Shown one piece after another: positions 56,535 through 64,000 of a DNA stretch of 64,000 nucleotides. The notes under the pieces are model-generated. The model saw only the letters and a program-made list of their open reading frames with translations. It was not told the origin of the DNA and made no database searches. Numbering within the stretch: position 1 is the first letter of the stretch; each line of letters opens with the position of its first letter. The stretch is from positions 161,501-225,500 of the forward strand of contig CM034543.1 of NCBI GenBank assembly GCA_020002185.1, read 5' to 3'. A program made the translations under genes and the position numbers. Source of the DNA: Paraescarpia echinospica. Lineage: Eukaryota; Annelida; Polychaeta; Sabellida; Siboglinidae.

Positions 56535-57513
56535 GCCATGCTCATAAAGAAACTCCACTCATCGCACTTAGGAGTCGAAGGATGTCTTAGAAGAGCACGT
56601 GAAGTGATGCATTGGCCAGGCATGAACCAAGAAGTGAAAGATGTCATCAGTGCCTGCAGTACGTGCAACGCGTACAAACCAGAACAATGTAGAGAGCCGT
56701 TGTTGTCACATGAGATATCGTCACGTCCATGGTCACGAGTTGGAGTTGACCTGTTCCACCTTCACGGACAGGACTACCTCATAACGGTGGACTACTTCTC
56801 GAACTTCTTCGAAGTTGACAAGCTGTCAATGACCAGTGCAACACAGGTTATCACCAAACTGCGTATTCACTTTGCGAGATTCGGTGCACCAGACAAATGA
56901 TTTCTGACAATGGGCCACAGTTTGCGTGTGAGGAGTTCAAGTTGTTCTCAGAGCGTTGGAAATTTGAACATATCACATCGTCACCTCGTTACCCCCAGTC
57001 AAATGGAAAGGTGGAAAACGCAGTCAAGACGGCAAAGCAAATCATGCGGAAAGCAATTGATGACAGGGCGGATGTGTATTTGGCGTTTCTGGACTATCGA
57101 AACACACCTACAGAAGCTATGCACACATCGCCCGCTCAACGGATGTTCGCACGTCGAACTAGAACACTGCTACCAACGCTGCCAGTACTGCTGCAGACCG
57201 ATCCTGCAGCACAACTTGATGCTCCTGAACAACTCAAACGCAGAAAGGAGAAACAAGCCAGGTTGTACAATCGTACGAGCAAGAATCTTAGCATACTACA
57301 CCCAGGAGATGTTGTGCGGTTCAAGAAGCCAAACGCCTCAGATGACTCACGAACATGGACACTAGCACGCATTCAGAAACCATCGGGCGTCAGATCTTAC
57401 ATCATTGAGAGTGAAGGCTCGACATACCGAAGGAATAGATGACAGCTACGTGCCACACCAGAGCAGTATAAGGATGATACTCGGTACTCTCAACAAGATT
57501 AAACTGACAATAC
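56535..57513 (+). pseudogene. gypsy-2 integrase
   Basis: HHCC zinc-binding region (LHSSHLGVEGCLRRA..., C-x2-C at SACSTCNAYK, about 56560-56690). Catalytic core with GVDLFHLHG (first Asp), then a frameshift at about 56896-56900 (GAPDK to MISDNGPQF), second Asp in SDNGPQF, and the Glu in NGKVENAVKTAK. A C-terminal domain with HPGDVVRFKK follows. In-frame TGA at 57440 (RRNR then QLR, again CGA to TGA) and a TAA near 57500 interrupt the tail. DDE residues are all present but no single frame is intact. Confidence 0.93.
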
Positions 57514-57514
57514 G

Positions 57515-57781
57515 ATGAAAAGACCAATGTGTTCAGACAACACGTGCGTAGACAACCAGAACGCCCAACAGAGAGGTCAAGACAACGTCACGTCTCCTCC
57601 AAGCAGTGAACCTTCAGTCGAAACGTCTCCACAACGTAGTGTACCATCCACGGTGGTACATTCACCACGCAATATGCCACCGATGGTTATAAGTTCACCA
57701 TGCAGTGTGCCGGCGACTGTTGCACGACCAAGGCGTCCATTGAAACTTCCAGCAAAGTTCAAAGACTTTGAAATGAAGTGA
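57515..57781 (+). pseudogene. gypsy-2 integrase C-terminal tail
   Basis: In the same frame as the integrase core but after the TAA near 57500. Low-complexity Pro/Ser/Val-rich sequence with repeated (S/T)P motifs ends in RRPLKLPAKFKDFEMK, a typical gypsy tail (R..R...P.RF.DF). The reading frame stops just before the polypurine tract. Confidence 0.75.
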
Positions 57782-57801
57782 AAAGTTAAATATCTGACTG
57801 T

Positions 57802-57814
57802 AAAAAGAGGGGGA
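57802..57814 (+). promoter_or_regulatory. gypsy-2 polypurine tract
   Basis: AAAAAGAGGGGGA immediately before the 3' LTR, the primer for plus-strand synthesis. Confidence 0.88.
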
Positions 57815-57994
57815 TGTGACGATATCACAATTAAAGTGATAAACTGAAACGCCACCTGGCGAATAAGGTGTATATCAGCATGCCAGTGGCTACACAAAAT
57901 CCAACGTGGTTTTGTGTGTGTTGTCGCCATGATGTGCGTTGACCCGGTGTAAACGAAACAAAGTCGGCAATAAAGTATTGTTATATACATCGAC

Positions 57995-58025
<31 letters not shown>

Positions 58026-58041
58026 AACAGTTATCGTTATA
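57815..58041 (+). repeat. 3' LTR of gypsy-2
   Basis: 227 bp; identical to the 5' LTR except for one C/A difference (GCCCCCTGG versus GCCACCTGG) and one extra TA in the microsatellite. Followed by the ACGGG target duplication. Confidence 0.95.
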
Positions 58042-58046
58042 ACGGG

Positions 58047-58627
58047 GACACTTTTCTTCTCAACCTCAAGTCTTTCAGTACTGCGTGTCAACACATCTCC
58101 GCCGATGAAGTTGATCCTCTGCCCGTTTTCTCTCAAACAGGATAAATGACCAGTCATTATTTCAACGTAGAGACGGAAGACCTCTCCATTAATGAAGAAA
58201 CCACCTTGACATACATAGCAGGGTACATGGCCAGGAAACTGCGCGACAAAGTATGTCAACAATGTCAGCAAACCCTGATTGGTTCACTGACAAGTTCATC
58301 TACAGAAGAGCTGCTACTTAAAAACAGCTAAAGAATGCAAAAGACGGACTTGTAACTCCAACTAAGGAACTAGCGTCAACAGTTGAAAACATGGAGCGTG
58401 CTTTCAAGAAAACAAGCCACACTCTACATATGGATAAAGTCCGAAGTAGACTGCGTCGTCATCTCGTCAAAGAAATACCCGAAGACTAAGTTGTCTGTCC
58501 TGCCGGAATGTGCACGCTGAAAGATTATGTGTTGAACTTATTCATCAACATTTCCCTCCATGCTTTGCTGAAGATGAATAACAACAACTTCACAACTTCA
58601 AGTGTGAGAAATAGGAAAGTCTTGTAG
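58047..58627 (+). pseudogene. P/THAP9-like transposase relic, C-terminal part
   Basis: Continues the transposase after the gypsy-2 insertion: FLLNLKSFSTACQ, VETEDLSINEETTLTYIAGYMARKL, CQQCQQTL (C-x2-C), then, after a frameshift, LVTPTKELASTVENMERAF, VVCPAGMCTLKDYVLNLFINISLHALLKMNNN and a final RNRKVL stop at 58625. The IAGY.A.K..KC..C and RNRK.L ends are typical of P/THAP9 transposase C-termini. Stops at 58142 and 58330 are present. Confidence 0.8.
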
Positions 58628-58954
58628 TTGTCGCATATGTAAACAGGTAAGTAGGGGGCAACATACGGTGGGCACTTACAGACGTGACATCAGCATACGG
58701 CGGGCACCTGCGTCCAATATATTTTATTTTAAAATTATAAATACGAGAGCCAATTTGAAGAATAAATAATTGCCTTCAAAATAGCGTATGTTCGTGTACA
58801 TACATACGCACAAGAAAAATGATTTGTGCGCTGTTTTAGTGAAGGCGGTACGCTACAGCATAGAAAAGATAGCTCCACCGCGTAGTTCTCCTAGATAGCT
58901 GCCGGGTGGCGCCACTAATTGCCTTGGCTTCACTTTTCGACCGATATTTAGCGT

Positions 58955-58985
58955 GAGTGGTGCCTCTTTCCTTCTATTCTTTTTG
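58955..58985 (-). repeat. Right terminal inverted repeat of the P-like transposon
   Basis: 31 bp, perfect inverted match to 51845-51875. Confidence 0.85.
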
Positions 58986-59039
58986 ATCACACCACTTAAC
59001 TACATGCGACAGACACAAGTAGTTTGTTAAAGTCTACAG

Positions 59040-59740
59040 GTATGCCATAATATATAGGTATGTCAGGAAGTCTTTTGAGCTTGTGATTTCGCGGATCATG
59101 TTATGATTGTCATTGATAATAATCTTGCCGCTGGCGGTCCAACAGTCATTGATCTTTTTTGCCTTTTTAAGTTTTTTTGGTTTCAAACGCTAGTTTGGAG
59201 CGCTTTGACGTGAGGTCTTCGTTGAGGTACATGCGATTTTCAATAGGGAAGGTTTTGTTGAAATCTTTGAGACCGCCGCTGGCGCGATACACAACATATC
59301 TACAGTGCTCACTGCGAAAGCGAACAATGATAGTTCTAGGTTTATTCTGCCCGTCAACAGGTCGGCCAAGACTACAGCAGCGTTCCAGATCACCGAGCTC
59401 AATCATGGGAGAGGTGACGTGCATTTTGTTGTTGATAGTATCGATGACTTTTTCTTCCACGTTTTCACGCAAGTCATCGCAAATGCCATTGATGCGGAGA
59501 TTGTGTCGTCGGGTGTACTGCTGGAGCGAATCCAATTCATCCTCCAGAGTTACTACCCTTTTCTCAAGATGTTCGATTTGGTTGCACTTGTCAGACAATT
59601 GTTCAGTGAGAGTGACAATTTATTTATTAAGTGTTTCAATCTTCAGGACTAAATCATGTGGAAACAGAACCTCTTTCAGTTGTTTGGCAATTCTCTCATC
59701 TTGCAATAAGGATACGTCGGATTTTGGAACATAGCGAAAT
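59040..59740 (-). pseudogene. LINE ORF1 relic, coiled coil plus RRM-like domain
   Basis: Minus strand. A starting ATG near 59735 is followed by a frameshift. An N-terminal region contains LLQDERIAKQL and a coiled coil (NQIEHLEKRVVTLEDELDSLQQYTRRHNLRINGI, 59598-59500). A globular RRM-like part has VIDTINNKM, RCCSLGRP, RTIIVRFRS, RMYLNEDLTSKRSKLAFE. After another frameshift the C-terminus reads INDCWTASGKIIINDNHNMIREI (about 59145-59075). This pattern (QQY.RR..LRI.GI; YINEDLT..R..L; WT.DGKI.V) is LINE ORF1p RNA-binding protein. No ORF2 is attached. Functionally dead. Confidence 0.75.
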
Positions 59741-60406
59741 AGTGTGAAATGGTATTATTCATTGTGGTTAGGATTATTATTATAATTATCTGTGGTTGGA
59801 ATTACCTATGGCTGAAGTTAGGTTTATATGTATACATACATATTATTATGTTGTTTATAAAATGTTTATAGGCATACACTCACACAACTCACGCACACAC
59901 ACGCGCGCGCCTGCGTACACACATAATCACAGACTTTAATTAATGCTTGACTGGGAGTTCGAACATACTATGCCGCCAATATTTCCACAACTTCTTTTGC
60001 AGATTTGGTTAGGATACGTGAGCGTCAAGTCCACATTCGCTGCTATTAACGTCTCCCCACAATATTTGGAATATGCACATCCCCAGACATTCCCCCCCCC
60101 GACGTGTCCTCGCCCCCCCCCCCACCGATAAAGCAATTTAAAAAATATATTATATATAACTCGCTACTCACACTGGTGCACTACATGAACTTATCGCAGC
60201 CACGACGAGATTATTACAAAATACTATCACTCTTGGGTCAACAGTTTCATTTTAATCGTTATGTAATTCTTACCAAGATACCACCTCCCCATGTAAAGTT
60301 TGGTATAGCTTGTCCGGATATCCAAAACCTCCCATTAAGTGAGACATACTTAACTTTATGGATGGCCAGTAACACATAGAAATTGAAAATCGGAACAAAA
60401 TGTTCG
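59741..60406. other. No recognised gene
   Basis: A CA/CG tract at about 59876-59915 and two poly-C runs (about 60093-60121) are present. The frame at 60104-60379 has no motif. Confidence 0.4.
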
Positions 60407-60460
60407 GGTAGTGTTTTGAACTTAACACTAGTGTTTTGGGTGTACGTTCAAAACACTACC
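60407..60460. repeat. 15-bp inverted repeat (hairpin)
   Basis: GGTAGTGTTTTGAAC (60407-60421) and its perfect complement (60446-60460) with a 24-nt loop that itself contains the palindrome AACACTAGTGTT (60424-60435). No target duplication or coding content. Possibly a MITE or a structured RNA. Confidence 0.55.
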
Positions 60461-60599
60461 GTACTGTTTTTGAGGGGTAGTTTTTTCAACTTACTACACC
60501 GGTACACTGGACCATCAGCACGACTTCCGCTCTGTCTCGCGCTGTCCAGTCATGATATGGGAAGACGTCGGGGAGCTTTTGAAACCATTTTCACTGCTG

Positions 60600-60920
60600 C
60601 ATTGCCGTAACTTCAGCTTATTGTAACCTTTACTGGGACACATTTTAAAGGTTTAGGGGGGCACGGTAAAGGTGCCCATTCAAAAAGGTCTGGATGCAAT
60701 CCAAATTCCAAAGGTCTAGGAGGCACGGTAACAGGTACCCATTCAAAAAGGTCTGGATGCAAGCCAAATTCCAAAGGTCTAGGGGGCACGGTAAAGGTGC
60801 CTATTCAAAAAGGTCTGGATGCAAGCCAAATTCCACAGGTCTAGGAGGCACGGTAACAGGTGCCTGTTCAAAAAGGTCTGGATGCAAGCCAAATTCCAAA
60901 GGTCTAGGGGGGCACGTGCA
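60600..60920. repeat. 62-bp tandem repeat, about four copies, in a dispersed repeat
   Basis: A unit with AAAGGTCTGGATGCAAGCC, AAATTCCAAAGGTCTAGG and GGCACGGTAA.GGTGCC is repeated about four times (about 60660-60915). The copies alternate between AGGAGGCACGGTAACAGGT and AGGGGGCACGGTAAAGGT variants. The start (GCCGTAACTTCAGCTTATTG, quoted in part) is shared with the MITE-like repeat at 48340-48600, so this array is an expansion within that family. Confidence 0.8.
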
Positions 60921-60959
60921 CTCCAGGACTTCGTGGATCCGACTATTGGTAGTGTAGTC

Positions 60960-62244
60960 AACTACCATCCCTGGCTTGCGAGGATGACATAACTCGAAAC
61001 ACATCTGTGGATTCACACTATATTTAGTATCACGTGCACATAGCAACTATTACTCTTATATTTGTACAGCAAAAACATTTTTGCCATTACAAAGCCAAGA
61101 CGCAGCTTTGGGACATGCATACCTATGGCCGGAAGACGGATGACAAACACCGCAAGTGTCTACTGACATTATGATACTACTACAACAGTTTCATACACAA
61201 TCACTCCAGTGCAAAATTAGCTACCACCCCACAAATGAAGTACTATGTACAACATGAATTAGAACATACCATTGCAAAATATTTTCTATCATGAAATAAC
61301 AAGAGTAACGAGTCATACAAAATATATCCTGAAATATAACAGGCTGAAAACAGCAGTTAACGTTGCACAAGCAAATGCACCTCAAACGTGAATACTCCTA
61401 AGAGGCATGGCTACTAACTGCACATATTCTCCCGCCTACATCATTCCCTAAGGTGCATTACTTGAGAAGAACATTCTTCATGAAATATGTATGCTTAAGT
61501 AGACATCTAGATGTGATATTTACCTTTGTAAAGTACACATTTAAGACAATTACATCATTTTTACACATTCATGAAGATAACGGTTCCATCTTAGTATTCA
61601 AAATTGTGATTATCTACGATACAAACTCTTTCAGATGAAAAAGATACCTTTGATGACGAATTATATCTGAATCGGTATGTACATGCAAAATACTTTGAAT
61701 GCGGCTTTCTCAAATATGCACTTGTCATGTTAATAAATGGATTACCTTCCGTTATGCTACGGTGGAACTGTTGGAAACTTGTAGAGTACATCAGTGGGGT
61801 GTGATGCACCTAACTACAGTGAGTTTCTACTGTTAAGAACGTTTCTGATAATGGATTATGAACCCAAAAGCTGTAAAACTAGCAAATATTTTTTTAAATA
61901 TAGATTTTAGAAAATTCTCTGTAGTTAGGTGCACGAGTGTGTACACAGGCAGCCAACCAATTTTCAATCAATCCATTCAAGAGAAAACAGGGATATAAAA
62001 ACATCCTAATAATCCATGGCAGCGATCTTTTTCCCCTTAAAAGGAGGCAGTCTGTTTCTAGTTTATTAATTAATATAATGTTCCTAAGACTATACTATGT
62101 TGAAGGTATACTGTCTGCCAAATTGTGTTTAGTAAGCCCATAAAACCGTTGGAAGGTACGCCCCCGGAGCTTGTTCAAATGGTAAACAAAACATCCAGTT
62201 TCAAGAAAGCTTCATTGGCAATTTTGCCAAGGCAGGCCGAGTTA
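60960..62244. other. No recognised gene; may be 3' UTR or intergenic
   Basis: A/T-rich. Frames here have no recognised motifs. If the minus-strand exon at 63511-63591 is the last exon of a gene, its 3' UTR could extend into this area. Confidence 0.35.
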
Positions 62245-62252
62245 ATCGCAAT

Positions 62253-62779
62253 CAGAGCTGGGACGTAACGAAGTACAAGTACTTTACTACTGTACTTGAG
62301 TAGAAAAGTTTACATTTCGTGAGTAACGAAGTACATTTTTGAGTACTTTTACTTGTAACAAAGTACAAATGTGTGTACTTTTCATAAATGTAACGAAGTA
62401 TCCATAATTGATGCGTTAAAAATTCTGCCTGCGAGTGCAGCCTGTGAGAGGTTTAGTGGTGCTGCGAGCCTGCACAGGCGATGTAGAATTTGAGAACCAG
62501 CTGATGCTCAAGCTCAACAAGGCATTTGTCTGAGTAGCCAGCCTGTCACTGTATCCTACTGAGGATCCTGTCCTGTTCAATAAAGTGTTTGTTTTGCACA
62601 CTACTGAATTTACTTGTTTGTTTGCAGTGGGTGACCATGTCAATTTTTTTTTATAGAAAAGTACTTTTGCATTTACTTCAAGTACATTTTTTTACTTGTA
62701 CTTCAAGTACATTTTTCAAAAAGTATTTTACTTGAGTATCTTTTTCAAGTACAAAATAAATGTACTTGTTACAGCTCTG
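62253..62779 (+). mobile_element. Tol2-like hAT transposon, nonautonomous
   Basis: 527 bp with CAGAGCTG / CAGCTCTG ends and subterminal repeats of AAGTACTT / GTACTTGAGTA, typical of hAT elements related to Tol2. Flanked by a perfect 8-bp target duplication ATCGCAAT (62245-62252 and 62780-62787), the hallmark hAT length. Inside, only the last 35 codons of a transposase remain. Confidence 0.93.
62421..62533 (+). pseudogene. hAT transposase C-terminal dimerisation remnant
   Basis: LPASAACERFSGAASLHRRC in one frame and FENQLMLKLNKAFV in the next match the hAT dimerisation domain (P.SSA..ERVFS.AG........L...... ML..N). One frameshift and a TGA separate the parts. The rest of the transposase has been deleted. 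Confidence 0.82.
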
Positions 62780-62789
62780 ATCGCAATAC

Positions 62790-63505
62790 CCTTTGATGTT
62801 CCGCAATTTAACATTTCTGACATTCAACCCAGCAGACTTCCTATTACAAAAACTGTACTGGCTATTTCTGGGAAAAGGAACGGACTGGCGCCCTTTAAAA
62901 CATGAGTACGACACATTCTGGCTCCAGTGACTGATGAACTAATGCTTAATTAACAATACAATTCACCCAGTTGGTCCCACACTCTGCTGTCTGGCAAAAG
63001 AATAAACACATTCGATCTATTAAGCGTACATGCCCTAATTAGTTACACCCCCCTTTTAGCATCATCTGATACCGTGACTGTGATCTCAAAGGTCAACCTT
63101 GCCTATTAAATCCATCAGTGTAATTTAATTTCTACCAATGTCACACTAGATTCAAAGTTCAGTGTTGAAAACATATCGAAAGATCCACCTAATTTATCAG
63201 ATTTTACAGTGTTCTGGAATGCATTTGCTCATAAGTGGATGCATAAACCGTTTGCCAGTCATGTCTGCTGAGAAGGCTATACTCAAGAAACAAAGAAAAT
63301 GGGTGTACACCCCAGTGCACTTACTGGAACACAAAATCTGACATATTTTCGCATCTCAAATATTTGTCAATCAGACTGTAGGCATAATAGAACGAATACA
63401 GCACTCCTCTCAGGAGCTTCTCAATTGCAAAATATGTTTACATTCAAGAAACGAATGTCCGTTGGTCATTTACTGACAATATCTCTTCCCAGCATGCACC
63501 AGGTT
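62790..63505. other. No recognised gene
   Basis: Short frames without motifs. Could include 3' UTR of the minus-strand exon at 63511-63591, but no polyadenylation signal was assigned. Confidence 0.35.
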
Positions 63506-63510
63506 GGTCA

Positions 63511-63591
63511 CTAGCCAACATACTCGCGCTCATCCTGTAGTTTCAACAAGTCTTCATAGAGGTCCTTGAAGGGTGGCCGGCGGTCAGCCAG
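63511..63591 (-). CDS. Probable last coding exon of an unidentified gene
   Basis: On the minus strand an acceptor (CTTGTTGTAG) at 63592-63593 opens a 26-codon phase-0 exon. It reads LADRRPPFKDLYEDLLKLQD and then EREYVG, ending with TAG at 63511. The peptide is charged and helix-prone, unlike the transposon-derived frames here, and its codon use is more G/C-rich than its A/T-rich flanks. I do not recognise the protein. Upstream exons would lie beyond 63600 or outside the window. Confidence 0.45.
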   Translation of the reverse strand: MADRRPPFKDLYEDLLKLQDEREYVG

Positions 63592-63747
63592 CTACAACAA
63601 GAATGACCATTAGCAAACACTGGACATTGAAATTCATGTACAGACACATTATAAACACCTAAAGCACTCGGAGGGTCTCCGGTTATTAGTTATATATAAA
63701 CTTTACACATAATTACAGTCTAGTCTTATAATAAACATATTTTTCAA

Positions 63748-63880
63748 AGGCTGATTAGGAGGGAGGGAGGGTGGAGGGAGAGAGTGTGCAGAGAGCAAGA
63801 GAGACAGCAAGAGTGAGTGTGCGAGAAAGAGCGACAGAACGAGAGAGCAAGCAGTAGAAGAGAGAGCGAGGGCCATGTTA
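63748..63880. repeat. GA-rich microsatellite
   Basis: GAGAGAG/GGGAGG tract. The S/L-rich minus frame at 63703-63912 is an artefact. Confidence 0.88.
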
Positions 63881-63889
63881 GTGGGGGGA

Positions 63890-64000
63890 CCCTGTAAGAG
63901 GAAGGGCTTCATGGGATGGAGGGCCTCATTGAAGTTAGGGCCCTGTAAGACATATGACCCTGTGAAAGGAAGGGCTTCATGGGATGGAGGGCCTCATTGG
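63890..64000. repeat. Two-copy repeat of about 66 bp, cut by window end
   Basis: ACCCTGT(AAG/GAA)..GGAAGGGCTTCATGG occurs at about 63889 and 63957, each followed by GATGGAGGGCCTCATTG. It probably continues as a tandem array beyond the window. Confidence 0.7.

Larger units (their letters stand above)
53202..58041 (+). mobile_element. gypsy-2 LTR retrotransposon, complete structure, young
   Basis: A 4.84-kb Ty3/gypsy element with LTRs 53202-53426 and 57815-58041, a primer-binding site, gag-protease, RT-RNase H, integrase, a polypurine tract, and a 5-bp target duplication ACGGG (53197-53201 and 58042-58046). The LTRs differ by one substitution and one TA unit, so insertion is recent. Nevertheless the coding region has several frameshifts and stops (see the components). 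It sits inside the P-like transposase. Confidence 0.96.
51845..58985 (+). mobile_element. P/THAP9-like DNA transposon, interrupted by gypsy-2
   Basis: Bounded by a perfect 31-bp terminal inverted repeat (51845-51875, starting CAAAAAGAATAG, and 58955-58985 inverted). Imperfect similarity continues about 100 bp inward (TTTTAGTGAAG.C, CTATCTAGGA.AACTAC). Without the 4.85-kb gypsy insert it is about 2.3 kb and carries a decayed P-type transposase. Terminal repeats of 31 bp are also the size known for the Drosophila P element. Flanks ATCATACC and ATCACACC resemble an 8-bp target duplication but overlap the repeat by one base, so that point is uncertain. Confidence 0.82.

Noticed and set aside
56897..57442. 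Separate host integrase-like gene
   Set aside because: It is in order and partly in frame with gypsy-2 pol, between its LTRs.

Overview
The window is eukaryotic nuclear DNA from an invertebrate-type animal genome. It is AT-rich and full of dinucleotide and tetranucleotide microsatellites. Nearly every long reading frame belongs to a transposable element, and the few host-like genes have short exons with GT-AG introns. The repertoire is CR1-, L2-, Rex1- and RTE-type LINEs, a tRNA-derived SINE, Ty3/gypsy LTR elements, a P/THAP9-like transposon and a Tol2-like hAT. Together with a cysteine-rich secreted peptide resembling the macins of molluscs and annelids, this suggests a marine invertebrate, possibly a lophotrochozoan. 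The species cannot be fixed from sequence alone.

Layout. 1-12 kb holds broken CR1-type LINE copies, a LINE RT-thumb fragment, a tRNA SINE inserted in a degenerate tandem repeat, long TA/CA/TATG/TGCATGTA arrays, and a long stretch with nothing recognisable. 12-18 kb holds an RTE fragment, a decayed LINE, a decayed Rex1-like LINE and a second RTE endonuclease fragment. Around 18.5-18.8 kb is a compact unit: TATA box, a 47-codon ORF with a signal peptide, and an AATAAA.

19.1-36 kb is a nested block. A dispersed repeat (called R1 here) occurs three times. In two copies it carries about one 40-bp motif. In the third the motif is expanded to about 65 monomers with higher-order structure. A nearly intact CR1-type LINE (D) has inserted into that array without disturbing its phase. 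A second full-length but decayed copy (E) sits in another R1 copy, and an L2 fragment in the third. 36-38 kb is a deleted gypsy element whose 5' LTR carries a further small retroposon.

43.2-48.2 kb carries the best host gene candidate. It has four coding exons with consistent intron phases and encodes a secreted precursor with a furin-like site and a 10-cysteine basic mature region. A CR1 copy lies in intron 2. 51.8-59 kb is a P/THAP9-like DNA transposon with perfect 31-bp terminal inverted repeats, split by a gypsy element with almost identical LTRs, a primer-binding site, a polypurine tract and a 5-bp target duplication, but broken ORFs. 59-64 kb holds a LINE ORF1 relic, a 62-bp tandem repeat, a Tol2-like hAT with a perfect 8-bp target duplication, and a probable terminal exon of a minus-strand gene.

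How it fits together: the LINEs, LTR element and DNA transposons record successive nested insertions, and non-autonomous relics (SINE, hAT, probably the gypsy copy) depend on trans-acting partners elsewhere. The macin-like gene, the short secreted ORF and the last exon are the only candidates for host function.
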